Assembly: GCA_023525715.1 (NCBI GenBank) | Contig: CM042012.1 | Span: 58,385,705-58,449,704, forward strand | Direction: 5' to 3' | From: Cichorium intybus | Lineage: Eukaryota; Streptophyta; Magnoliopsida; Asterales; Asteraceae | Length of the DNA: 64,000 bases | Made by a program: the position numbers and the translations under genes | In this document: positions 35,099 to 45,817 of the stretch, piece after piece | How the letters are laid out: the number at the start of each line of letters is the position of its first letter | Numbering within the stretch: the stretch's first letter is position 1 | The notes under the pieces: model-generated | Databases searched by the model: none | Told to the model about the DNA's origin: nothing | The model's input: only the letters and a program-made list of their open reading frames with translations

Positions 35099-36032
35099 GG
35101 CTGGAGGGAGTGGTTAGCATGTTCAGCATGTGCTAAACTATGTCACGTCAGCATTCAGCAAGTTTAGCACATGCTGACCAAAAATGGTGGTAGTGGTCAG
35201 CACTTGCTGAACTTCATGCTAAACTATTTTATTAAATCTTTTTTTTTTAATTATTTATATTATTAAAAACAATAATAAAATTAAAAACAATCATTTCATT
35301 AAACTTAAAATACATTACATTAAAATTAAAAACATAAATAAACAACTTAAAACAAACTAAATTAAACTTAAAAACCAACTAAACACGACGCGCTCGGTCG
35401 TTACTTAAAGTAATCACTCGCCGCCTCCATGTCGCTAACAATCTTCAAAAACAACGATTTGCGCATGCGAAACCGACGCCGGAATTTATACTCTGGATAT
35501 GTGGGATTTTCAGCAAAATAATCCCGAAAGAGACGTTGTTCGGCTTCCGCTCTTCCCCGATCAATAAATCTTCTGTGTAGACGAGGCCCGCTGCTTGGCG
35601 ATGGATTTTGTAATTCTTGTTGTAAATGAGCCGTAATACGCTCTATTTGCTCGCCTATTTGTTCTTCCAATTCATCATCATCTGACGATGATATCGAAAT
35701 TAACGAGTCGGATGACATAATTTTAGAAATTAAAATTGGGGGAAAGAGGATATAAATTGTAGAAGGGGTTTGATATTGAAGATGTGTGGTAAAAATGATT
35801 TGAGGGTTTGGTTTATATAGGAGAATAATTGGATTTTTTTTAATTAAATTTTTTTTTTTTTTGTATTTGTGACCGTTCAACGGTCACATGACCGTTGCCA
35901 AAGGTTTGGCGAGCTCGCTGGAGAAATGGCGAGGAACCGATAGCGAGAGCGAGGGCGAATCCAGGCGGTGTGGCTTGGCGATGCTGAGCGAGGGTGAAGG
36001 CGAGGGGGATGGCGAGGCCACTCCCCCAAGCC
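35099..36032 (-). mobile_element. PIF/Harbinger element with deleted transposase (934 bp)
   Basis: TTA is duplicated at 35096-35098 and 36033-36035, the Harbinger target. The ends GGCTGGAGGGAGTGG and (complement) GGCTTGGGGGAGTGG match at 13 of 15 bases. The interior encodes only the N-terminus of the transposase (35401-35718). It cannot move unless a full element supplies the enzyme. Confidence 0.88.
35401..35718 (-). pseudogene. Harbinger transposase N-terminal fragment (about 105 aa)
   Basis: From MSSDSLISISSSDDDELEEQ the protein runs through an acidic start to RRFIDRGRAEAEQRLFRDYF, NPTYPEYKFRRRFRMRKSLF and ends at ASDYFK, which are diagnostic of plant PIF/Harbinger transposases just before the catalytic domain. 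The DDE nuclease, normally about 250 further residues, is deleted. The upstream extension to 35880 is AT-rich and unlikely to be coding; I place the start at 35718 because family resemblance begins there and a TATATAAA lies about 95 bases upstream (35819-35812). Confidence 0.85.
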
Positions 36033-36035
36033 TTA

Positions 36036-36893
36036 GTGTGGACAGGCCTCACACGTGATACTAATTTGTCTCTTTTTTTCACGGTGTAACACTATCCTCT
36101 CACACGTGATTTTAAGGTGGTGTGGTGTCTTTGTGATCGCCTAATTTAATTTGTTTGTTCTTTTAGGTTAAAGCGAATGATGCAACTGAAATGTGAGAGA
36201 CATGCCTGCCATATAGGCGTTACATAAACAACCACTCAACCTTGTCTCTTAATGTCTAATACAATGAGTGGAGAGGAGAGAAAATGGCTTGAAAGAGAGG
36301 AGAGAGAACAGGTAGACAGAGAGGAGAAATAATTACGATTTGCAGCCATTAGACCTTTGTCGTTAAAGCCATGCTACATTCACGAGGAGGTGTTCCCCAA
36401 CGAAAATAAATGCCACATGGGATGCCGCTGGTAAAAAAACCTTCCATTTCGTATAACATTATCTTTTTTTAATTTTACTACTATAACTACTTACTATTTA
36501 CATACTCATTTTTTACAATCATTTCATACAAAGTTTATACTCTCAAATTATTAGTTCTACATCGTCGTCATCATCATCCTTAGACGATAATGTTTTTTTG
36601 ACTGCAATTGTTCAAGCAACAATAATGTTTTTTTGGCAGAGGAACCATAACGTTTGTGTGCAAGACAAATTGCACGTGTTGTAATAAGAGGTCAGTAAGC
36701 TGCAAACAAACGTTTGATATACAAATGCTTTATACGATAATTGTTTATATGACATCGAAACATTCAAACACCAATTCCAACTGTGTGGACAACTATTTCT
36801 ATGGATAGTTAACAATCTAAATGACAATTACGCGTTTGTTTAATTAAGATGAGATGTAGAAGTAAATGTGGTTTTACACCGATATAAAAATGC
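36036..36893. other. Non-coding intergenic DNA
   Basis: Purine-rich GAGAGGAGAG tracts near 36270-36330 and an AT-rich remainder. Nothing else is supported. Confidence 0.5.
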
Positions 36894-36898
36894 ATATC

Positions 36899-38013
36899 TG
36901 ACAACGCCTACTAATATCAAGTATTTTAGGCGTTGTTTAGCCGTGTTTTAGTTAATTATTCTTTTAAATTGGCTAATATCACTTACTTTTGTGCCAAAGT
37001 GCTTGAAAATATTTTTAATATAAATGCAGAGGTTTTAGTGCAAATTGGAAGAAGTTACGGAGCAAAACGGACGAGAAAAAAGAAGTCAGGACACATTAGC
37101 GTTGCTAACTTTAAAGGTTAGCGTCGCTAACATTCGCTGGAGGGAAAATCTGCAGATTCAAATTTCGGACACGCGCCTGGAATATTCTAGATCCAATATT
37201 AGCGACACTAATTTACACATTAGCGACGCTAATGTTCAAAAGTGATAAAATCTCCGTTTTTTGAACTTCAAACTCCGATATTTCGGGCTCGGGAAGACAC
37301 TCGCGTCTCGGGAAGACCTTGGCCGCGACGCGGGAACCCTAATTTCGCACAACTATAAATACCGAAATCCCGTCCGACTTTTGAAGCATCCCGAGAAAGC
37401 GGATGAGGGATTCGAATGCAGATTTTCGCCAGTTTTTTAGTGGGAATCAACATTTTGGTTAGTTATTTAGTTTTTCTCTCGTTTTATCAACTTGGTATCG
37501 AGGTATTCCGCAATTGGTATTTCCATCGATTACTCGATGTTCGTTTAGACTTGTAGTTTCTAGTTTCAGTAGTAGATAGTCGGTAGTTTAGATCTGATTT
37601 GATTGTTTGGATATTGGTTTGATGTTTGGTTTTGAATTACAAAATAATCATTCAGTTTGATGTTATTTTGCATTATTGATGTTTGGATGTGTTTGATTGT
37701 ATTAGATTGATTGTTTGCTTCTGAATTTCTGGATTTAGTTTATGATTTCAGTAAGTAACTTTAGTTTAGAATTTGGTTTAGTTTAGTTTGGTCTATGTTT
37801 GATTTGGTTTTGGCACTTGTTTGGTATTTTGCTTTTATTGGTTTTTGGGAAAGTAGAAACAATACCGCTGACTGTAGCGTGACACTACAGTTGGTATACT
37901 GTCGTTCTATCTTGATCACCAAATTCTCGTGGATTGACCCTTACTGCTGCTATACTAGTTAGTCGGTGAGGTTATTTTCTTATTTTTGATCGCATAACGA
38001 CCGAGGCGTGTCA
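36899..38013 (+). mobile_element. Solo LTR, Athila/Tat-like (1115 bp)
   Basis: Starts TGACAACGCC, ends GAGGCGTGTCA, and is flanked by ATATC at 36894-36898 and 38014-38018. No primer site or interior follows, so it is a solo LTR left by recombination between two LTRs. Like element C's LTR, it opens with an inverted repeat (CAACGCCTA / TAGGCGTTG) and carries short CG palindromes (TTAGCGACGCTAA type, 37092-37234) upstream of a TATAAAT box (37354-37360). Confidence 0.88.
37092..37234. repeat. TTAGCGACGCTAA-type motifs in the solo LTR
   Basis: Four copies or variants: TTAGCGTTGCTAA, TTAGCGTCGCTAA, TTAGCGACACTAA, TTAGCGACGCTAA. Each is a near-perfect palindrome. They lie 120-260 bases before the TATAAAT at 37354. 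Confidence 0.85.
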
Positions 38014-38018
38014 ATATC

Positions 38019-38428
38019 CGCAATTTGTTTTTTTGGCATTGGATACCATCTTGAACCAATGGATTAGTACCTGACGATATGTGAGAGAGTTGCACCGAGA
38101 GTATACTTATACTTTTTTATAACCGTGTCATCATTCATCAAACTTTTGCGGCAAAATATATATGTAAAAAGATATGTATGATGATATTGAACATTTGTAT
38201 GCTGCACACCAAATGGGTCATGATTTTTTTAAATTGCTTGAAAAAACATGTACTCATTATTGAGAGTGAACAAGTTGCCTAAATCCATGGCTAGGTTATT
38301 TATCTTTGTTAATGTATCCCACATTGGTAGGACGTGGTCTTATAAGTGTATATATGTTGGATTCTCCCCTCTCTCCATAAGGGCTCTTTTGGAGACACTC
38401 TTAACCAATGAAATAACTTTAATTTTAA
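38019..38428. other. Spacer between the solo LTR and the Mutator-like composite
   Basis: No gene. It contains TCCCACATTGG near 38308, seen in many plant repeats, but nothing I can assign. Confidence 0.4.
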
Positions 38429-38437
38429 TTAATTTTA

Positions 38438-38590
38438 GAGTAAATTACAGTTTTGGTCCCTGTGGTTGACCAGAAATTACAGTGAGAGTCCACATTTTCA
38501 AATCTCACATCTAGTGTCCCAGTGGTGACCAAAAACTTCCAGAGACGGTCCATCCTAGGGTCACTATTTGTTTTGCTTCGTTAAATACCA
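38438..38590 (+). repeat. Left terminal inverted repeat of the composite
   Basis: About 153 bp, alignable with the right end through ...CGTTAAATACC, with roughly 75-80% identity by eye. Further in (to about 38677) a weaker inverted head (GGGACTAAAATTACAATTTA) appears. Confidence 0.8.
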
Positions 38591-38909
38591 GTAAAAGACT
38601 TGAATGCCCCTTCTTTTTGTCCCTTTGGTAGATTTGTTATTTTCCAAAATTTAGGGACTAAAATTACAATTTACACAAACCGGTAACCTAAAACAACGTT
38701 GATCACAAGCCGGAACCAGAGGCAATTTTATTTTGTGAGATGCGAACATGCACCCAAAATCATAAACGAGAAAGAGAGATCCAAGTGAGGAGAAATAGAA
38801 CCCCGCATTGGGTCTCCTTAGTTCGCGGTTTGCAGCAGAGAGACGGGAAGGAGAGATCCAAGTGCCGGCGACCGTGGAGGAGAATACATAATTCGATGGT
38901 GTGATTGAT
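38591..38909. other. Subterminal DNA of the composite, left side
   Basis: No ORF or family match. It ends in TTGAT (38905-38909) next to the gypsy LTR. Confidence 0.5.
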
Positions 38910-41871
38910 TGTCACACCCCCAAACCACGATGGCAGAAACATCTGAGGGTGGATGACTTCATGAACAGTATCATAACAACGTTTGTACAATAGTGATCAA
39001 AGCAAACACATCCATCATATACATAATTGTAAATGTTACAAGAGTTCAAAATATTGTACGTTTCAAATACAATTACAATATGACATCAAATACATAGTAT
39101 AACCCATAGTGAACCATCGTCAACAACTTGTAGTTACCTGATTCATCAATTTCCTCAGAATACAAGTAGTTTGAAAGAGTGTCAACATTACGTTGGTGAG
39201 TTCATAAGATGTTTGTATGAGAAAATCCATAATCCGTTTTCCTTGTAAAAAGATAATGTTTGAAACCAGAAAATCCAATATTTTCTTATAAGTGAGTCGT
39301 AGTCTTAAAACCCAAAGACCGTAAATGTATAAGTATTTCTATACTTGAAAATAGTATCACGTAGTTTTATTGTTGTATGAAACAGTGTAAATACATGTTT
39401 ACTCGTAGACTAATTGTAGTTTTAATTCCATAAAACTCGTATGTATAAGTAAACCGTACTTATATTTATATCTTTGATAAAACGCAGTTTTAATTTCATA
39501 GAACCAATGTGTATAAGTAAAACCATACTTATATTTGTAACTCGTTAAAATGTAGTTTTAATACCATAAAACTTATATGATGAATCTCTTTCCTTGTAAA
39601 AGGTAGTATTGTACTCCAAGAAAATCCCATATTTTCTTATGAATGTATCCAAGTCTTAAAAATCCAAAGACTAAAATGTATAGCGTAGTTTGTAGTATAA
39701 AACCTTTGAAAATGTATATTTCCACGTAAACAATTTATAAAGTTGATTTCCCATGCGAGACGTCCTATAACCATACTGTGACCATGTAGGCCTGCTTCGA
39801 TGTTCTTCAGACGTCGGACTGTTATGACATTTGTCACCTCGGACCCGTCGGTCTAGCTGTAGCTAGCAGCTCAGGTGCGGGGTTGTCAATCCCGTATAGA
39901 TTTATACACAAATATCACGCTCTCTTACCGAGACTCTGGTTATAAATTTCAGGACTTATAGTATGTACTTAAATAAGCACTGTGAAGACCCGTCTCACAA
40001 AAATGTATGTATCAATCAACTTGTTATTTGTATATGAAAAACCCTTGTATTTGCCCATTATCATTTTTCGATAATAATATAGTAATGTATAATAATTATA
40101 TATATTTTTTATATAATTATTTTGTCTTCTTTAAAACATCATAGTAACATTTGTATCAACAAACTATTCCTATAATAGTTTATTTTTAGTATTCCGTTGT
40201 GAAAAGCATATATTTACAAATATATGTGAAATAACTTATTTAGATGGTTATAAACAACTTCTTTTAAGATATATTCTCCACAATAGTGGTGTAATAAATT
40301 GGTTATACCCTTTATTAATTCCAATATAATATTTAATGACTATCAAATAAAGAACGGCCAGGTAGAAGATCAAATGGGGAGGCAGGACCCTTTCAGCGTA
40401 TAAGCCTTTCGGAAATCCAACAACCTAGCCCAAATGATCGGCGTAGACACCGCCCTCGTAAGTAGACCATTCGATATTATTTTTGGAATTATAATTGAAT
40501 TGCTTAATGATGTTTACAAAATTCGCATTTCGTTTACTATTGTTATAAATGAGTATAAATAACTATTTTTATAACTTGTATTCTCCCCCTTAAAAACTTG
40601 AATAAAGATAAAAAGAAGGGGTATGAACTCACCTCAATGTCGACTAGGATCTTATCGACAATTGTTGTTAGATCGCCCGACTCTTCGTGCTTCTAACTTG
40701 AACTCACTATATTTATAACTGAAATAGCTACTTCTAACGCTCATTCTTCGTATATTTCTATATATATCGAAGAATCTTCTAACAATACTATCTAGTAATA
40801 TAGAGATCGAGATATGAGGTGTGAGGAAATGAGATGATTGAAGCCTCTATTTATAGTAAATTTATTTTCGTATAGCGGCCCTCAAGATACAAACATTTGA
40901 CGTTTATAGCTTTTAAATTTTGTTTATGACAAAACATACCCTTAAAATACTCTTTAAATAATTTTAATAGTTTTTATATAAAATAAATGATTTTTGTTTA
41001 TAAAAATATAATCTACGAAAATCGTAGTTTAATAATATCAACTTTTTAACTAAATGTCTTTAATGAATTAACGAAAGGGTATTAATTGTAAGTTTAATAA
41101 AAATATAGGGTTTAAATGTAAATACAATTTCATTTTAAAGAAAAAAAAATATTAAATATAAAACTAATATCAATAATATAAAATTTTGACGTCAGATTGT
41201 TCGTATTGATGATACCGTTTTGACGGTATATTTTGCGTTTTATAAAAATTCATAATATTTTTGATAAACTCAACAATACGTATTGAATACGTAGTGTTCG
41301 AAATGAAAATACGAATTATTTGGGGTAAAATATATAAATATGAATAAATAATTAAGTGGGACCCGCTATATATATAATATTAATTATATACCAATTTTCA
41401 AATTTGCATTTGGTCTCCACTGGTAGGTGGAGAAGTTGAAAAAAATATATATTTAATAATTTTTTTTTATAAATATATTATAATAATTAAACGTCGCTTT
41501 CAAGTTAAATTATACGTTTTTCTATCATAACTTTTTATATATAATGTTTGGTAAAAATATAAATATATATTCGGAACCGTCGTATTTTTATATACGTTTT
41601 GATATAAAATTTGCAATATTCTGACGAGTTTTGAATTTTACGGTTCACTATTCACGCCGGTTACTATTCATGCCGTAAATTTTTTTTTTTATATTAAAAC
41701 ATCTAGCTCAGCATGGTTTGTTCGTATAATGGATTTAAATTAGCATACGTAACATTACAATATCAAATAATACAACGTAGAGATTATGAAATTTACATTT
41801 CACATATTGACTTAACGTATGCTTTGGTTGACTTGACTTGACTTTCGTTGACTAATTTGACAGTTGTCACA
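38910..41871 (-). mobile_element. 3' LTR of the gypsy shell (2962 bp)
   Basis: Minus strand TGTGACAACTGTC to GGTTTGGGGGTGTGACA. It is clearly homologous along its whole length to the solo LTR at 54886-57874 and shares ends with the LTR at 58182-61003. On the inner side the minus strand shows GGGACGAAATTCCTTC followed by a polypurine-like GGGTAGATAA, the usual chromovirus 3' junction. Confidence 0.9.
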
Positions 41872-41926
41872 TTATCTACCCGTTAGAAGGAATTTCGTCC
41901 CAAAATTTAGCACTTTGAATAGATCC

Positions 41927-42014
41927 TCAAGGGTTTGGGAAAAGATGTGGGTATTTGTGTTTCATCTGGTCCTCACGTTCCAAGGTAAATTTAGGTCCAC
42001 GCTTGGTGCTTCCT
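41927..42014 (-). pseudogene. C-terminal end of gypsy pol
   Basis: The minus strand encodes KRGPKFTWEREDQMKHKYPH followed by LFPNP and a stop (41927-41929). This is the conserved end of plant chromovirus polyproteins. Everything upstream of about 42014 is gone. Confidence 0.85.
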
Positions 42015-42015
42015 A

Positions 42016-42988
42016 GTTTTTAATTGCTTTGATTTTGGAGTGTAATGCCGTGATATTTTCGATAAGTAACTTGAGTTAATCCTAGTATAAATAAGAGTTA
42101 CTAGGTTGTTATGTGAGTTAGGAGGATTAGAAATTCATTTAGAAGGAGTTTAAACCTTAAAAATAGTATAAAGGAGTTACATGGGTCGTGTAGGAGTCAC
42201 TCGGCTCGTGTAGTACACATTTTCGAAACTGTTTAGCTTTACAGAAGTTACACGAGGCGTGTTCTAGTTACTGTAGCATCCAGTAGAATTACACAGGTTA
42301 TGTTTTGGAGTACGGGTCGGATTTTTAGAAGTTAACAATGTTAACTTTACTGGTTAGCGCTAACCTGTGTTAGCGGGGTTATTTGGGCAGCTTTCATTAT
42401 TTACCTCATTTACGAATCAAAAATCCTCCTAGATTATTTTCAAAGTAAAAGGTGCCAAATTTGGTTATTTTGATCAAGGGTTTTGCGTAGGAAAAGTTTG
42501 CGGAAGTCGGATTTAACACCCGGAACGCGTTCTCGAGTTCTTAATTCACAAGGTTAGAAATTTTGAGTGTTAGGGTTTCAAACCCTAGATGTCCAAATCT
42601 GAAAGTATGCATTGGTTCACCTCATATGTAGGTTGCTAATATTTGTTGTATTGAGTCCAAATATTGTGATGTTTTTTTTAACGGTTGATTTAGTAAAATC
42701 GTGAAATTAGGAGTTTCGGTTTGATAACATATGATATTCTCTAATTGTGACTTGTATTAGCTATTGATTTCTTAATCATTTGAGTTAAGTATTATGGAAA
42801 TGCCTAAGCATATTTAATATATGATATGTGATGTCATTTTACAGTTGATACTCGTAGGATGGAAGGAAACATGTAAGATACAGGTGAACTACGAGCTATA
42901 CAGATGCCAGAGGAGTAAGTTCTAGTTCATTATTTATGAATAGATTATTACTGAATTAAATGTTCATTGAACTATTTCCGTTATCACA
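42016..42988 (+). other. LTR-like non-coding block upstream of the RWP-RK gene
   Basis: The style is that of a degraded gypsy LTR: repeated TCGTGTAG / ACACGAGGCGTGT motifs (42186-42260), paired TTAGCGCTAACC blocks near 42355, and a run of short AT-rich stretches. No ends or target duplication are visible. Alternatively it is upstream DNA that travelled with the RWP-RK gene. Confidence 0.45.

Positions 42989-42989
<1 letters not shown>

Positions 42990-43056
<67 letters not shown>
42990..43056. repeat. (AT)n microsatellite
   Basis: A pure AT dinucleotide run of about 67 bases. Confidence 0.97.
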
Positions 43057-43061
<5 letters not shown>

Positions 43062-43216
43062 TAAATGTCTTTTCGTTATCCTGTCCTCACCAGAGTCAAG
43101 CCGCGAATTTGGAAAATATATCACTTAGGGTAGTGAAAAGATTGCACCTACTGTAGATATTTTGAATTTCGGTAATAAGAACGTGGGTTGTCCTTTCAGT
43201 TCCCGCTGTAAGATAC

Positions 43217-43224
43217 TATATAAA
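43217..43224 (+). promoter_or_regulatory. TATA box of the RWP-RK gene
   Basis: TATATAAA lies 83 bases before the ATG at 43307, typical plant core-promoter spacing (TATA, start about 30 bases on, short 5' leader). Confidence 0.6.
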
Positions 43225-43306
43225 CGGGTATGTAGTATCATCCATATCTACATCTTTTGCTACTACCAGTTTATTCTTATATAATCTCAGATTTCCAAAT
43301 CGAGGT

Positions 43307-44659
43307 ATGAAAAATAGATCTCCTATGGAAAAGTTGTCAGACACTGAGCTGAATTTCTTAAGAGAAGAGGGTACCTCCCTATCATTTAATCAGATAACTC
43401 CACTGGGGTTTGGTAATTATAGTATCCTAAACTCCTTTTATTTCTTATTCCTTTTTCTATCGTTTTGATTTTTGTTTTAAACTATGTGAGGTATAAATTT
43501 TCCAGATATATTACCGCTGGATCAACCTCAATATGATCTTGAAGTTTTTCCTCTGATGAGTATTCTCCCTGAAGATCCACTGCCTTTAAATCAAGACATC
43601 GCTGTTGGGCAATCTCAATATATACTTCCAGGTTAAGTCATTTTGTTAAGCTTTATGTTTATATTGCTTAATTATCTAACATACGTTATACACAGATCCA
43701 TTTGTAGATGATCTTACTAATGATAATCTAAGCATGAACGTGCCCATACTGCATAGTGGAGTAGATCTAACAAATCAGGGGTTTCAAACTGACATTCAAA
43801 ATCAGGATCAAATACAGCCGATCCATGATGACACTATCGGGCTCGCTTCAGCGAATCATGAGTCCGTGGGTGGTTTTCAATATCAGGATCATTTTCAATT
43901 GATCCAAAGTAACTTAAAAAGTTTCAAGAATGAGAATTCTGGGTTTATGGTTGATTTTGGAAATCAAGAACTATTACCCATAACAGGTAACAATGAAAGT
44001 GTTAGTGATCAGGATCATACATAATTGATCCAAAATGAAAACGTTTCAACCTCGATTCCAATAACCTTTGAAATTCGTAGAAAAAGGGGTTCTAGACATG
44101 CGTTGAGTAAGGAAACAATATCCATGCATTTTGACAAGCCCATTTTGGAAGCTGCAAGGGAACTCAACGTTGGATCAACACAGTTAAAGCAACGTTGTAG
44201 GAAGTTAGGCATCAAAAGTTGGCCTCGACGACAGATTAAGAGTCTACAAACTCTTATTAACCATACTCAGATTAAGAATTGTATTTCTTTTTCCCTAATT
44301 TTAATATTATGAGATTGTAATGACTGAAAGTATTTATGCAACAGGAGTTAGATAATAATCTTAGTAGAGCAGACGTAATACTTAGTCTAGAGAACGAGAA
44401 AATATCAATAGTCGAGGGTTCCAGTTTGAATATAACTGACACCACAAAGAGATTGAGGAAAGCTGCCTTTAAGGCTGTTTACAAGAAAAGAAAGGTTCAG
44501 AAGAGGGAGGAGGCTTCATCAGGGACCCATACACAGCAACAATCTCAGCCTTCTGTTTCTGCTATGAGTGGTTTTAACCATGATTTTCTCAAGATCACAA
44601 GTGAAGATAATCCAGAAGACTTGGCAGGTGACATAGCCCGCCTTCGGCTTTCAGATTGA
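43307..44659 (+). pseudogene. RWP-RK domain transcription factor gene (RKD-like), four exons, two lesions
   Basis: Exons 43307-43412, 43506-43631, 43696-44270 and 44345-44659 join in phase (373 codons). Introns 1 and 2 have GT...AG borders. Exons 1-3 encode an acidic, Gln-rich N-part with a repeated QDHxQLIQ-like phrase. Exon 3 ends with the RWP-RK domain: LSKETISMHFDKPILEAARE, STQLKQRCRKLGIKSWPRRQ, IKSLQTLI; the signature RWPxRK reads SWPRRQ. Exon 4 adds a basic helix (KAVYKKRKVQKRE) and ends ARLRLSD. Lesions: TAA at 44022-44024, where the earlier repeat has CAA, and donor AT instead of GT at 44271. RWP-RK proteins of this type control egg-cell identity or nitrate responses. Probably a recent pseudogene; a product from the ATG at 44025 is conceivable. 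Confidence 0.85.
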
Positions 44660-45222
44660 ATTTATACCAATATTAGTTTAATGGTTGTTGGTAGGGATAA
44701 TGGTAGGTTTTCGATAATAGTTATTGGTCAGGTATTATCGAATTGTCAGGTCTACTATGTAAGGATAGGGGTATAAGAGGTATATACAGTGTCTAGATGT
44801 ATGGTTCTATAGTATTATAAAATACTCCTGTAGTATTTTAGCTTCATATTTTTTTTTAGAGTTTCTTTGTATATGGTTCTTGGTAAGTTTTTAGACTTGT
44901 TGTTCACTACGACTATTTCTAAGTACATGTTAGTCATACCTTGGACAAATACAGTTGATCAGGCTCTATCTGTCCTAGGTATGATTACATAACTTCCTAG
45001 GCCTACTCGTAGTGTTCAACTCATCTTATTACTCTTGTATTGTTCTGGTTATGACAGTGTTCTAGTATGTATGTACTTGTACTTATACTTTATAAAAATA
45101 TCATTGTATTTTAAAGTATACTTTGTACAAATTGTTTTAGAGAGTTTTAGTCCCATTGTATTTATAGTTGTATATCTTAAATGGATTGATATACTTAGTT
45201 TACTATAAACAATGTTCTGATA
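44660..45222 (-). other. Gypsy 5' leader and primer-site remnant
   Basis: Read on the minus strand, it aligns with F from its primer site through CATTGTTTATAGTGAACTAA and ACTATAAATACAATGGGAC to near 61735, just before gag. It begins at the degraded site TATCAGAACATTG. The RWP-RK stop codon lies directly at its 3' edge. Confidence 0.8.
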
Positions 45223-45227
45223 TTGAT

Positions 45228-45620
45228 GAGGTACTCAGTAAAGCGAGGATTGCGACGATTAAAGCCGTTAGAGCTTTGACGAGTTTGCTAAAATTGGTCA
45301 ACGGTACCATTCAAAATAAGCCCAAAAAGGACCGGGTGTCGGACATGTTAGGAACGGAAACATTTATGGTTTGAATAAATATTGGCAAAGTGCAGGTCCA
45401 CTGATGACACACCCTCTTACAACTTTGATCGATATATCAAAGAAGCCTTGGGTTTTCTAGATGCTGTGAATCATTCTCAAAAAATGGACCCACATCATAG
45501 AACCACATATGAACTTTCCACCCGTGCACAAACACTAGAACCACATAAGCGATATGGACGACCAACATTTGTTGCTAAACCTCATGACAAATACAATAGG
45601 CGGCATTGGTGGGTATGAGG
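45228..45620 (+). other. Unrecognised ORF pieces inside the composite
   Basis: Two short frames (45168-45374 and 45382-45618) with ordinary-looking composition: one includes KARIATIKAVRALTSLLKL, the other DRYIKEALGFLDAVNHSQK and GRPTFVAKPHDKYNRRHWWV. They could be exons of a captured gene split by an intron or frameshift. I do not recognise the family and assign no function. Confidence 0.35.
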
Positions 45621-45817
45621 ACAAACATCTTAAAAATTGAGCGATCGATATTCAGAAATGAGTGATCGATTTGAGTGGGAGTGATGATGGTGAAGTAGTG
45701 CATGGTGAAGTGATCCCCGCCGGCTTTCCGATTGGTTTATCACCTCCGATGGTATTGGCAAAGAGAGAGAAGTAAAATACAGTTTTGGTCCCTGAAGATA
45801 TTTTAGACAATTCACAG

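Larger units (their letters stand above)
38910..45222 (-). mobile_element. Rebuilt gypsy shell: 3' LTR, pol tail, foreign insert, 5' leader
   Basis: On the minus strand, sequence 45222-44660 matches the primer-site region and leader of element F (61007-61735). 42014-41927 encodes the last residues of gypsy pol, and 41871-38910 is a full 2962-bp LTR of the E/F family. Gag and almost all of pol are replaced by 42016-44659 (an LTR-like stretch plus an RWP-RK gene in antisense). The 5' LTR is absent. TTGAT occurs right outside both edges (38905-38909 and 45223-45227), which would fit insertion of this shortened form as a unit; a chance match is possible. Confidence 0.7.

Noticed and set aside
38438..38677. 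Left Mutator end as a stand-alone MITE
   Set aside because: It has a weak inverted head at its inner side, but no duplication of TTAATTTTA or another target follows 38677; the outer 9-mers pair with the far end instead.
43987..44078. An intron that would remove the TAA of the RWP-RK gene
   Set aside because: GTAACA...TTCGTAG borders exist, but splicing there puts the RWP-RK domain out of frame.
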